Of a DNA stretch of 64,000 bases, positions 1 to 8,095 are shown piece by piece. A program made the position numbers and the translations under genes. Source of the stretch: an uncultured Roseiflexaceae bacterium (GTDB taxonomy: Bacteria; Chloroflexota; Chloroflexia; Chloroflexales; Roseiflexaceae); the NCBI GenBank assembly GCA_937988885.1, contig CALKHR010000109.1, positions 62,001 to 126,000 on the forward strand. The letters run 5' to 3'. Position 1 is the stretch's first letter. Every line of letters begins with the position of its first letter. The notes beneath the pieces are model-generated. The model did not search any database, had not been told where the DNA came from, and was given only the letters and a program-made list of their open reading frames with translations.

Positions 1-243
1 TTCGCCGATGAGGCTGCGGCCCGCGGGGTGTCTGTGCAGTTCTCGGGCCACACGCACGGCGGGCACATGCGCTTGCCAGGCTTGGGGGCGTTCGCGCTGC
101 CACGCCACGGCTGGCGCTACTCGATCGGCCACTATCAGATTGGCGCGATGCAGCTGTATGTATCGCGCGGCCTGAGCGGTGGGCCGTTCCGATTACTCTG
201 CCCGCCCGAAGCCACGATCTTTACGCTGCGCACAAGCAAATAG
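1..243 (+). CDS. Metallophosphoesterase, C-terminal part (5' truncated by window)
   Basis: The reading frame is open from base 1 to the TAG at 241-243, so only the last 80 residues are present. They contain GHTHGGH, the last metal-binding motif of calcineurin-like phosphoesterases of the YkuE type, where the histidines bind the dinuclear metal centre. The tail (YVSRGLSGGPFRLLCPPE) matches the usual end of membrane-associated phosphohydrolases that act on phosphate esters such as lipid A-type or UDP-sugar substrates. The substrate cannot be told from this fragment. An internal GTG at 28 could be read as a start but would remove the catalytic fold, so it is not one. Confidence 0.8.
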   Translation, partial: FADEAAARGVSVQFSGHTHGGHMRLPGLGAFALPRHGWRYSIGHYQIGAMQLYVSRGLSGGPFRLLCPPEATIFTLRTSK

Positions 244-260
244 CCGCTCCCCACAACAGA

Positions 261-308
261 TCTACCATATCACTCATTAAACATTATTTTAATGAGTGAT
301 ATGGTAGA
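261..308. repeat. Perfect 21-bp inverted repeat, possible terminator
   Basis: Bases 261-281 and 288-308 are exact reverse complements separated by a 6-base loop (CATTAT). It starts 18 bases after the metallophosphoesterase stop codon, so it could end that transcript, but no T-run follows on the + strand. It is AT-rich, unlike the flanking genes, and could instead be a small mobile palindromic element. Confidence 0.6.
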
Positions 309-532
309 ACCACCATGTATCTGTCGATTCTTCTCTTTTTTCGCGATAGATAAGGCCTTCGCGCTCAAATTCCCCCACTATTCCCCATTAAATTACTCCA
401 TTGGTATGATTGTCTGGAATCGGTGTGACTTTTTTCCGCAATAACACGTATCTATTTGTGATATTGAGACCTACGTATTGTAATAGTCCGAAATTTCGTT
501 ACTATTTGGAACCTGTTTTGGCAAGAGCTTTG

Positions 533-541
533 TGGTATAGT
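533..541 (+). promoter_or_regulatory. Candidate extended -10 promoter
   Basis: TGGTATAGT at 533-541 fits an extended -10 box (TGn plus TATAGT), about 110 bases before the DUF3352 gene. No convincing -35 box lies 17 bases upstream. The region 309-652 has no other coding signal; the 76-codon open frame at 410-640 lacks a ribosome binding site and reads as intergenic DNA. Confidence 0.35.
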
Positions 542-652
542 CAAACACGTGGACACGATAATCGATGTTCGTGTTCATCCTCGTACCACCTCAAGCCATG
601 CCTAGCTTGTCCCCCAACGTTATACAAGCATCATTATTAAAGGAGATGACGC

Positions 653-2470
653 ATGAGCGATCCGCAGCAGCCGAACTCGTCTTCGTACTATGCAACCACC
701 CGTCTCGAAGAGACTGATCTGCCCTCACCAACACCTCCTTCCGAACCTAAAAAGGGTGGACGTGGCTTGCTCTACGTCGGCATTGGCGCACTGTTGGTCA
801 TCCTGATCGGTGCTGGTTTTGCAGTTGTGCTTGGGCGGACCCTGTTTCAGGGCAAGCGCGATATCCCACAAATCGTGAGCGCCGATACACAGCTCTATAT
901 CTCGCTCACGCCGAACTTGAGCGCCGTCGAAGGTGTACAACGCTTGAAAGCCGCGTACCCGAAACTGTTCATCGAGCAGGATAGCAGCTCGCTCGACGAG
1001 GATCTCAAAGAAGACCTTGGCGTGACGTTTAAAGAAGATATTTTGCCCTGGTTGGGCACCGAAATGTCCTTCGTGATCCGTGGTATTCCAGCAAATTCGC
1101 AACTCGACGATCTCGATGATAGCACTATCGGCGATATGTTAGACACAGCCGAAATTGCACTGATTTTGACATCGCGCGATGATGCCGCCGCCAAGGCGTT
1201 CCTCGACAAGCAGCGCGCTCACCGCGAAGGCTTGGGCGATAGCTTCACCACCACCGAGGCGTTTGGCCGAACCATCTACGAGAAGACCGAGGGTGAGAAG
1301 AATCCATTGTCGGCCTTCACGCAGGTTGACGGCTACATCTTGTTCGGCAATAACGCCGCAGCCCTCAACCGGATTATGGAATTGCACTCGAAGGGTGGCG
1401 AATCGCTGGCCGATAACCCTCGTTTCAAGAACGTGCTAGCCGACCTGCCCCAGAAGGCCGTCTTCTACGCCTTTATGGACGGCGTATCGCTGAACGAGGT
1501 ATTCAGCGAGGCGGTGCAGGCATCGCTCAACGAGATGACCTTCGAGCAGCGCGCACAGTTCGAGGATCAGCTGAACAACGTCAAGGCGCTGCAGGGCATG
1601 GGTCTGTCGATCTCGATCGATCCCGAGGGCTTGCAATTCGACACCACCGTGCAGATCGATGCTGGCAAGCTCAGCCCCGACTACGCTGCCCAGCTTAAAG
1701 AGTCCAAGACTGGCACAGACCCCGAGCGGCTGAAGTTGATCAGCAAAGATGCGCTTGGCCTGATCACTTTCCGCCTACCATCGACGTTCAAGGATCAGGT
1801 GATGGAGGCGATGGCTGCGGATGGCGATATCGAGGAGACACTGGCCGAGATCGAGGATCAGATCGGCATCAACCTTGAGCAAGATATTTTGAGCTGGATG
1901 CACGGCGATGTTTCGCTGGTAGTGCTGCCAGGCGAGCAGGTCGGCGATATCTCCATTCCTGTCACGGGTTTCATTTCGATCCGCCCGGTTGATCTCGCCG
2001 CCGCCGAGCGTGGTATGGATAAGATCGGTGTGGTGCTGAAGCAGCTGGCCAACAGCCAGGGCATCGAGTTGGAGGAGGAGACGTTCAACGGTGTGCTGTG
2101 GACCGTGGTGCGCTCACCGATGGACGATTCGGGCACGAGCCTGGGCGGCTACGGCTTCGCTGGCCCCGAGTTGGTGTTCGCAGTCGGCCAGCACGCGCTC
2201 GACACGGCTGGCGGCCCACCCAACCCGATCAGCGACGAGGCGACCTTCAAGCTGGCGACGGGCAAGGTCTACACGCCGAACACTGGTCTGTTCTACATCA
2301 ATACCGATAAGATCGAGGATGTCCTGACCGAGTTTGACATGATCGATGAGGACTCCGAGGGGTACGAGTTGTTCCACCCCATCCAGGCGGTCACCGCATC
2401 GGGCACACCAGGTCTCGATGATAAAGGTGCGGTGCGGGCACGACTCTTCATCCTGCTGAATGGGGAATAG
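653..2470 (+). CDS. DUF3352-type membrane-anchored protein
   Basis: The 605-residue protein starts at an ATG preceded by a good ribosome binding site (AAAGGAGATGACGC). It has a Pro/Ser/Thr-rich cytoplasmic N-terminus of about 35 residues, one hydrophobic anchor at roughly residues 39-62, and a long acidic extracellular part. The repeating pattern of 'LITFRLPSTF' and 'GDVSLVVLPG' segments is typical of DUF3352 proteins, which are common in Cyanobacteria and Chloroflexi and have no defined function. The gene stands alone, followed by a terminator hairpin. The DUF3352 assignment comes from overall pattern, not a single diagnostic motif. Confidence 0.65.
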   Translation: MSDPQQPNSSSYYATTRLEETDLPSPTPPSEPKKGGRGLLYVGIGALLVILIGAGFAVVLGRTLFQGKRDIPQIVSADTQLYISLTPNLSAVEGVQRLKAAYPKLFIEQDSSSLDEDLKEDLGVTFKEDILPWLGTEMSFVIRGIPANSQLDDLDDSTIGDMLDTAEIALILTSRDDAAAKAFLDKQRAHREGLGDSFTTTEAFGRTIYEKTEGEKNPLSAFTQVDGYILFGNNAAALNRIMELHSKGGESLADNPRFKNVLADLPQKAVFYAFMDGVSLNEVFSEAVQASLNEMTFEQRAQFEDQLNNVKALQGMGLSISIDPEGLQFDTTVQIDAGKLSPDYAAQLKESKTGTDPERLKLISKDALGLITFRLPSTFKDQVMEAMAADGDIEETLAEIEDQIGINLEQDILSWMHGDVSLVVLPGEQVGDISIPVTGFISIRPVDLAAAERGMDKIGVVLKQLANSQGIELEEETFNGVLWTVVRSPMDDSGTSLGGYGFAGPELVFAVGQHALDTAGGPPNPISDEATFKLATGKVYTPNTGLFYINTDKIEDVLTEFDMIDEDSEGYELFHPIQAVTASGTPGLDDKGAVRARLFILLNGE

Positions 2471-2589
2471 GTACGAATTGTTGGGCATGGCATCGGCCAA
2501 TACATTGTTCGATCGGTGCCGTGCCCACTTGGTAATATTGTGGTAATGCGTCTCTGAGATACTCTACGCAAAGCTCTTTTTTATTTGAC

Positions 2590-2623
2590 CGAACATCCCT
2601 GTACTGCGAGACAGGGATGTTCG
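2590..2623 (+). terminator. Rho-independent terminator between convergent genes
   Basis: A 13-bp perfect stem (2590-2602 with 2611-2623, 8-base loop) is followed by TGTTTTA on the + strand. It lies 120 bases after the DUF3352 stop and 46 bases before the end of the convergent nuclease gene, so it may serve both. Confidence 0.7.
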
Positions 2624-2668
2624 TGTTTTATCGGCAGATGCGGTGTGAGGCTTCGGCAACAGGTTGCA

Positions 2669-3433
2669 TCACTTCTGCAGCGTGTAGGTGCCGAATTCGC
2701 GCCCGATCTCGGCATCGCCAACGAAGCCACCCGCTCGCACCTCCTCAATCGCCTGCGAGGCGCTGATCGTCCAGCGTGGGCTGAAATGCACCAGAACCAG
2801 TTGTTTGACGCCAGCCCGCGCCGCTACTTGCCCAGCCTGTCGTGGCGACGTATGGCCCGGGAACGGGTCGGCCTTGGTGGCCTCGTGAATGAGCACATCG
2901 GCACCCTGCACCAATGCTTGAATCGAATCGCACGGCTCCGTATCAGCGGAATAGGCCAGCACCCCGCCGCCGCTGGTTGCCTCGAAGCGCAAACCTAAAC
3001 CAGGACGAGAATGAACGGTGTCCGCGGTCAGCAGGCGATAACTGCTCACAGGTAACGGCACCGTTTGTCCACCCACCACCTCGATCCAATCGACAGCGAC
3101 TTGGTACTGCTCTAACTCGAACGCCTCCACTACCCGCTTCGCCAATGCTAGGGTCGGTGCATTGCCGTAGATCGGCAGCGTTTTTGTGTACTTCATCACT
3201 GCTAGTTGAAACAGCAATGCAGGCAGACCATTGATATGATCGGCGTGCGAATGGGTCAGAAACACTCCATACAACTTCAACGGGTCCAAGTTCGCACGCA
3301 ACAAGCGTTGATACGTGCTACCACCCGCATCGATGAGCAATAGGCCTTCGGGCGACTCCCAAACCATGTGTGTGTTCTCACGGTCAGGATCGGGGACAGC
3401 AGTACCAACACCGAGCAGGGTCATTCGCAGCAT
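2669..3433 (-). CDS. Metallo-beta-lactamase-fold hydrolase, ribonuclease Z-like
   Basis: The 254-residue protein begins LLGVGTAVPDPDRENT, the N-terminal strand seen in RNase Z/ElaC-type enzymes. It carries the zinc motif HSHADH near residue 62, a later Asp in 'YSADTEP', and a C-terminal 'LVLVHFSPRW' histidine. These residues bind the catalytic zincs. RNase Z removes the 3' trailer of tRNA precursors; related enzymes hydrolyse other phosphodiesters, including cyclic nucleotides. The protein is shorter than typical RNase Z (about 305 residues), so a broader phosphodiesterase role is possible. The start has an AAGGA site 8 bases upstream. Confidence 0.75.
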   Translation of the reverse strand: MLRMTLLGVGTAVPDPDRENTHMVWESPEGLLLIDAGGSTYQRLLRANLDPLKLYGVFLTHSHADHINGLPALLFQLAVMKYTKTLPIYGNAPTLALAKRVVEAFELEQYQVAVDWIEVVGGQTVPLPVSSYRLLTADTVHSRPGLGLRFEATSGGGVLAYSADTEPCDSIQALVQGADVLIHEATKADPFPGHTSPRQAGQVAARAGVKQLVLVHFSPRWTISASQAIEEVRAGGFVGDAEIGREFGTYTLQK

Positions 3434-3573
3434 GGAAGTATCCTTCTGTGCTAAACGCCGAACAATATCACCAGGATATGATGACCTGAAATAGGAACAG
3501 AGTCAAGGGATGGAAGCTTTTCGCTCGCAGGTGGGACTTCTCTGTAGAACGACAGACACGATTGGTGGCAGCA

Positions 3574-4683
3574 ATGAACGAACAGCTTGAACAGGCGATT
3601 GTGGCGGCACAACACGGCGATCTCGAAGCCTTTAGGCGGGTGGTCGTGCAGTTTCAGCGCATGGCCTATGCGGTGGCCTACGCCATGCTCGGCGACGCGC
3701 ATTTGGCGGAAGACGCCGCCCAAGAGGCGTTTATCGAAGCCTTCCTGAACTTGGCGAAGTTGCGCGAGCCTGCGGCGTTCCCTGGCTGGTTTCGGCGCAT
3801 CGTGCTCAAGCGCAGCGATAGGCTGGTGCGCGGCAAGTCGCTCAGCATCGCACCGTTCGAGATGGCCGACACGCACGCTAGCCCCACGCCCGATCTCGCT
3901 GCGCAGTTCGAGGCCCGTGAGATAGGCCAACAGTTGCAGCAAGCCATCAACAGCCTGCCCGATATCGACCGCCAATTGGTGTGGTTGTTCTACTTGGCTG
4001 GGTATGCCCATGCCGAGATTGGCTCAGTGTTGGATCTCTCGGCGGCGGTGGTGAAGAAGCGCTTGTTCCGTGCGCGGCAATGCCTCCGCAGCCAACTCGA
4101 CCAGACGATGCGCGCATGGCGGCCCGAGCAACCCAGCGACAGCGCGATGTTCACGTTGACGGTGCAGTTCTTCATCGCTGTGCGGCTCGGCGATACAGCG
4201 CAAGTGCAGCGTCTGCTCACTGCTACGCCAGCGCTGCGCAACGCCCACGAGCGTTGGGATGCCGCGACCGCCCTGCAACACGGCCTGCCGTTAGTCAGCC
4301 AATTCACAGCGCTGCACCGCGCCGCCTACAACGGTGATCTTGCGCTCACACGCCTCCTGCTCGACCATCAGGCCGATACCGAGGAGCGCACGTCGGCGAG
4401 CCACACACCGCTGCACGTGGCGGTATCGAGCAATCACGCGCCGATCGTGGAGGTGCTGCTGCGGGCCGAGGCCGACCCGAACAGCGCGACCCAATGGGGC
4501 CAGACGCCGCTGCACTTCGCGGTGATGCGGGAGCGCCCCAGCATTGCGAGGCAGCTGCTGGTGGCTGGTGCGCACCCGACATCCAAGGCCGCACGGTTGG
4601 GCACGCCTAAAAGGGAATTCAACACTGCTCGCCTTATTGCAAACGTCTCACAGCAAGCAAGAAAGGTTGCTCCCGATGTCTAA
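3574..4683 (+). CDS. ECF-type RNA polymerase sigma factor with C-terminal ankyrin repeats
   Basis: I place the start at the ATG at 3574 rather than the in-frame TTG at 3562. Residues about 5-75 match sigma-70 region 2 (AYAMLGDAHLAEDAAQEAF, WFRRIVLK). Residues about 120-180 match region 4, with helix-turn-helix 'LAGYAHAEIGSVLDLSAAVV'. The remaining 180 residues contain at least two clear ankyrin repeats (FTALHRAAYNGDLALTRLLL, TPLHVAVSSNHAPIVEVLL, TPLHFAVMRERPSIARQLL). Sigma factors direct RNA polymerase to promoters; ankyrin repeats bind proteins, so this part may replace a separate anti-sigma or partner domain. No anti-sigma gene is adjacent. The last 30 residues do not look like an ankyrin end, while the next frame does, which suggests a frameshift near 4610. 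Confidence 0.8.
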   Translation: MNEQLEQAIVAAQHGDLEAFRRVVVQFQRMAYAVAYAMLGDAHLAEDAAQEAFIEAFLNLAKLREPAAFPGWFRRIVLKRSDRLVRGKSLSIAPFEMADTHASPTPDLAAQFEAREIGQQLQQAINSLPDIDRQLVWLFYLAGYAHAEIGSVLDLSAAVVKKRLFRARQCLRSQLDQTMRAWRPEQPSDSAMFTLTVQFFIAVRLGDTAQVQRLLTATPALRNAHERWDAATALQHGLPLVSQFTALHRAAYNGDLALTRLLLDHQADTEERTSASHTPLHVAVSSNHAPIVEVLLRAEADPNSATQWGQTPLHFAVMRERPSIARQLLVAGAHPTSKAARLGTPKREFNTARLIANVSQQARKVAPDV

Positions 4684-4820
4684 CCATATATTCAATCGCA
4701 CACGTTGGGCGAAACACTGCTACGCTCGCCGCGACACTGCGCGATCTCGATGGCATCCTGACGGGCAACTACGACCACACCGATGAGGCGGCGTTACGCT
4801 TCCGGGGAGCGTTGAAGTAG
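4684..4820 (+). pseudogene. Short coding remnant after the sigma-ankyrin gene
   Basis: One frame running through the sigma gene's stop reads on to a TAG at 4818-4820 and ends TLRDLDGILTGNYDHTDEAA then LRFRGALK, which looks like a genuine protein C-terminus. It has no start codon or ribosome binding site of its own. It may be the decayed end of a lost gene or part of a frameshifted version of the preceding gene. Confidence 0.3.
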
Positions 4821-4831
4821 GATGGAAACAA

Positions 4832-4864
4832 AGAGCGCAAGGAGAACGAGTCCCCTTGCGCTCT
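4832..4864 (-). terminator. Terminator hairpin after lon
   Basis: An 11-bp stem (4832-4842 with 4854-4864) lies 19 bases after the lon stop codon. On the minus strand it is followed by TTGTTTCC, a modest T-tract. It may also end the + strand transcript. Confidence 0.6.
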
Positions 4865-4882
4865 GACCGATTGGTTATGCGA

Positions 4883-7534
4883 TTACTGAACAAACTCACC
4901 CTGGCGTAGGTCCAACACACTCCCATTGAGCGCCGCCTGCGACTCCGGCGTGTGCAACGCCGTCGCCAACACCTCGTCCAGCGTATCCACTGGCATAAAG
5001 GTCATCTCGGCGAAGACCTCGCGCGGCAGATCGTCCAGGTCGTCCATATTGCGGCGCGGCAGAATGATCGTGCGGATGCCAGCGCGGTGCGCACCCAACG
5101 CCTTCTCCTTGATACCGCCGATCGGCAGCACCTTGCCGCGCAGCGTGATCTCGCCAGTCATCGCCACATCGTCGCGCACCAAGCGCCCGGTGGCCGCCGA
5201 AGCCAGCGCCGTCGCCATCGTGATGCCCGCCGAAGGGCCATCCTTCGGCACCGCGCCGCCCGGCACGTGAATGTGGATCGCGTGCGTTTCGAAGAACTTC
5301 GGATCGATGCCCAAGCTGTTCGCCCGCGAGCGCACATACGTCAGCGCTGCCTCTGCACTCTCGCGCATCACATCGCCAAGCTGGCCCGTCAAGCGCAGTT
5401 CCTTGTTGCCATCGACCGTCGAAACCTCGACGAACACGATATCACCGCCAACCGGAGTCCACACCAAGCCCGTCGCCACGCCCGGCTGATCGATGCGCTC
5501 CTTCGCCTCGTTGTGGAAGCGCGGGCGACCCAGCGCCATGCGCACGAACGCATTGTCCACCACGATCGGCAGCGTGTTCTCCTTGGCCTCGGCAGGCTGT
5601 TCGGTCTGCTCGGCCTGTACAATCTGCTCGGGTGTCTCGGGCAACTGCTGCGTCGTCTTGGCCTCGGCTGGCTGCTCGGTCTGCTCGGCTTGCGCCGTCT
5701 GCGCGGTCTGCTCGGGCGTCTCGGGCAACTGCTGCGTCGTCTTGGCCTCGACAGGCTGCTTGGCCTGCTCGGCTTGCGCCGTTTGCTCGGTTTGCGCAGT
5801 CTGCTCCGGCATCTCGGACAACTGCCGCGTCACCTTACGCAGCACTGTACCGATCTGGCGCTCCAAGTTACGCACACCAGCCTCGCGGGTGTAATCGCTG
5901 ATGATCATGCGCAATGCGCTTTCCTCGACCCGCACCTCCTCGGGACGCAAGCCATTGGCGCGAATCTGCTTCGGCAACAGGTGCTGCTGCGCAATGCGCA
6001 CCTTCTCATCCTCGATGTAACCGCTCAGCTCGATCACTTCCATACGATCGCGCAGGGCTGGCGGCACATTGTCCCACGTGTTCGCCGTCGCGATGAACAA
6101 CACCTTCGACAAATCGAACGGCACATTCAGGTAGTGATCGGTGAAGGTATGGTTCTGCTCAGGGTCCAACACCTCCAGCAGTGCCGAAGCCGGATCACCG
6201 CGATAATCGAAGCCCAGCTTATCGATCTCGTCGAGCAGGATCACCGGATCCGACGTACCAGCGCGGCGCAACTCCTGGATCAAACGACCCGGTTGCGAAC
6301 CGATGTACGTGCGGCGGAACCCGCGCAACTCGGCCTCATCGCGCACACCACCCAAGCTCATCCGCACAAACTGGCGGCCCAGCGCACGGGCGATGCTCTG
6401 GCCCAAACTCGTCTTACCGACGCCGGGAGGGCCAACGAACGCCAAGATCGGCTCGCGCGAACGATTGTCGTCATTGCCCTGCAACGCCTCGCGGCGCTTC
6501 TTCACCGCCAGGTACTCCAGCAGGCGCTCCTTGATCTTTTCAAGGCCGTAGTGATCCTCATCGAGCACCTTGCGAGCATACGCAATATCGATCTCGCCGC
6601 CGCTCACCTTGTTCCAAGGCAACTCGGCCAGCCACTCAAGATACGTGCGCACCATCTGATGCTCGGGCGACGTATTATTCATCCGCGCCAAACGAGCGAT
6701 CTCGCGATCGGCCTCCTTGCGGGCCGCCTCGGGCAGATCAGCCGCAGCCAACTTCTTGCGCAGATCGTCGAGCTCGGCCTCCTCGTCGATATCCTCACCC
6801 AACTCCTTGCGGATAGCCTGTAACTGCTGGCGCAGATAGAACTCGCGCTGCTGCTTGTTGGTGCTATCCTGCACCTCCTGGCGCAACTTCGCCTGCACCT
6901 GCAACAGCGACATCTGGTTGCGGTAGAAATCGCGCACCTTGCGCAACCGCTCGACGACATCGAACGTCTCAAGCAGTTCTTGGCGCTGCGCAAACGTGTA
7001 GTCGGGCGAATACCCCGTGTTATCGGCCAAGTGGCCCGGGTCGGTGATGCTGCGCACGTAGTTGCGGATCTCCTGGGGCACGCCGGGACGCAGATCCAAC
7101 ACTGCATCGATCGTCGCATGCACCTCGGTCATCAACTCCTCAAGCTCGGGGGTGCGCTCCACCTTATCGGGTCGTTCCGTGAACGAATAGCGAATGTAAG
7201 GAGACTGTTGCTGCATTTCGCCCAGCACAGCGCGCACCGTGCCACGCACCACCAAACCGCTTGTACCGTTTGGTAGCGTGCCGGCCTGCTCGATCCGCGC
7301 AATCGTACCAACACGGTGCAACTGCATATCCAGCGGCGCATCTTCGTCGGCATCGGCGCGGCGAGCAACCAGCAATACCAGCCGATTATCCTTCAGCGCC
7401 GCCTCGGCCGCCGGAGCACTCTCCTCATTCAGCGGCACGGTCACGACTGTATATGGAAAAACGACAGCGTCGTCTAAGATAATCAGCGGAAGTGATTGCG
7501 TAGCACCATTTTCGGTCGTGGTTTGCTCGCTCAT
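4883..7534 (-). CDS. lon: ATP-dependent Lon protease
   Basis: Lon degrades misfolded and regulatory proteins in the cytoplasm. The 883-residue reading starts at the ATG at 7534, which has AGGAGA upstream; the open frame extends 35 codons further but crosses the promoter. Order: N-terminal substrate domain (about 12-205), coiled coil and AAA+ module with Walker A GPPGVGKTS (368-376) and Walker B VILLDEIDK (431-439), then protease domain with catalytic Ser768 in GPSAG and Lys811 in GGIKEK, spaced 43 residues apart as in E. coli Lon. Between the AAA+ lid and protease domain sits an extra linker of about 75 residues rich in Glu, Gln, Thr and Ala (577-653), so the protein is about 80 residues longer than usual. 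Two matching promoters lie upstream. Confidence 0.97.
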   Translation of the reverse strand: MSEQTTTENGATQSLPLIILDDAVVFPYTVVTVPLNEESAPAAEAALKDNRLVLLVARRADADEDAPLDMQLHRVGTIARIEQAGTLPNGTSGLVVRGTVRAVLGEMQQQSPYIRYSFTERPDKVERTPELEELMTEVHATIDAVLDLRPGVPQEIRNYVRSITDPGHLADNTGYSPDYTFAQRQELLETFDVVERLRKVRDFYRNQMSLLQVQAKLRQEVQDSTNKQQREFYLRQQLQAIRKELGEDIDEEAELDDLRKKLAAADLPEAARKEADREIARLARMNNTSPEHQMVRTYLEWLAELPWNKVSGGEIDIAYARKVLDEDHYGLEKIKERLLEYLAVKKRREALQGNDDNRSREPILAFVGPPGVGKTSLGQSIARALGRQFVRMSLGGVRDEAELRGFRRTYIGSQPGRLIQELRRAGTSDPVILLDEIDKLGFDYRGDPASALLEVLDPEQNHTFTDHYLNVPFDLSKVLFIATANTWDNVPPALRDRMEVIELSGYIEDEKVRIAQQHLLPKQIRANGLRPEEVRVEESALRMIISDYTREAGVRNLERQIGTVLRKVTRQLSEMPEQTAQTEQTAQAEQAKQPVEAKTTQQLPETPEQTAQTAQAEQTEQPAEAKTTQQLPETPEQIVQAEQTEQPAEAKENTLPIVVDNAFVRMALGRPRFHNEAKERIDQPGVATGLVWTPVGGDIVFVEVSTVDGNKELRLTGQLGDVMRESAEAALTYVRSRANSLGIDPKFFETHAIHIHVPGGAVPKDGPSAGITMATALASAATGRLVRDDVAMTGEITLRGKVLPIGGIKEKALGAHRAGIRTIILPRRNMDDLDDLPREVFAEMTFMPVDTLDEVLATALHTPESQAALNGSVLDLRQGEFVQ
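5579..5806 (-). repeat. Tandem repeats coding the Lon interdomain linker
   Basis: This stretch of lon encodes roughly 75 residues built from imperfect copies of ETPEQTAQ...EQTEQPAEAKTTQQLP. Two copies are offset by 84 bp (28 codons), with shorter TAQ/EQ sub-repeats inside and a partial third copy. The DNA repeat is strongly conserved, which suggests recent expansion by slippage or unequal recombination. Confidence 0.85.
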
Positions 7535-7589
7535 AATGTTTCTCCTGTATACCGTTGTGCAATCAGTACCCAAACGAGTTTGCACGAAA

Positions 7590-7680
7590 CGGAATGGAAA
7601 TTCCGAATGTATTATGGAATGTGCATTCCGGTTTGTCAATAGATTTAGGGCTCGATGAGGGGAACTCTAACACATCTCTA
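7590..7680 (-). promoter_or_regulatory. lon promoter P1 with inverted-repeat operator
   Basis: On the minus strand: -35 TTGACA (7634-7639), exactly 17 bases, -10 CATAAT (7611-7616). The expected transcription start falls inside the inverted repeat CGGAATTTCCATTCCG (7590-7605), and a second GGAATG/CATTCC repeat occupies the -35/-10 spacer. A conserved block (AACTCTAACACATCTCTA, + strand 7663-7680) lies upstream of the -35. The operator is unlike the CIRCE or HAIR heat-shock elements I know. Confidence 0.75.
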
Positions 7681-7711
7681 GTAAACGATGTGATAGCACT
7701 GCACAACAAAA

Positions 7712-7802
7712 CGGAACAATAATTCCGTAATGTATTATGAAAGTCATAAGAAGCATTGTCAAGCAAAAAACAGGCATTTGGAGCAACTCTAACACACCTC
7801 TA
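7712..7802 (-). promoter_or_regulatory. lon promoter P2, a diverged copy of P1
   Basis: On the minus strand: -35 TTGACA (7757-7762), 17 bases, -10 CATAAT (7734-7739), and an inverted repeat CGGAATTATTGTTCCG at the start site (7712-7727). The upstream block at 7785-7802 matches that of P1 in 17 of 18 bases. Every element is offset by 122-123 bp from P1. The spacer repeat of P1 is not kept here. Confidence 0.7.
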
Positions 7803-8046
7803 ATATGGCGTATCACCACCTCTCAACGAACGCGACAAACACCACAATTCGCATATCTGTTGAAGGAGCAGATGCCGCCTCACTCGTGCATGTGTGCATT
7901 GGTTGGGGAAGAGAAGAGTGGTGGACATGTACAACGTGATGGGCGCATGCCTAGCTTAAATGTGCGCGCATCGCAGCGAGTGGGGGAGTGGCAATTTTCA
8001 AACGGTGTGGTCGTCTCAGCCAGCGCAGCTTTCGCACCCAACACAA
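7803..8046. other. Intergenic region, no gene seen
   Basis: Between the lon promoters and the terminator of the TspO-like gene. Neither strand shows a start with ribosome binding site or a recognisable protein. Confidence 0.5.
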
Positions 8047-8069
8047 ACGACGGGCCAGAAGCCCGTCGT
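8047..8069 (-). terminator. Terminator of the TspO-like gene
   Basis: A perfect 9-bp GC-rich stem (8047-8055 with 8061-8069, loop CAGAA) is followed on the minus strand by TTTGTGTT, 26 bases after the stop codon. Confidence 0.75.
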
Positions 8070-8095
8070 CTGCATCATCGAACTACGATTAAACT

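Noticed and set aside
410..640. 76-codon frame before the DUF3352 gene
   Set aside because: No ribosome binding site, unlike codon use of neighbours, overlaps the likely promoter.
4952..6823. 623-codon open frame on + antisense to lon
   Set aside because: The minus strand encodes an unmistakable Lon protease; the + frame is Arg/His/Leu-rich low-complexity translation of it.
7534..7639. 35-residue N-terminal extension of Lon
   Set aside because: It crosses promoter P1 and its start site; the ATG at 7534 has a good ribosome binding site and matches where Lon proteins begin.
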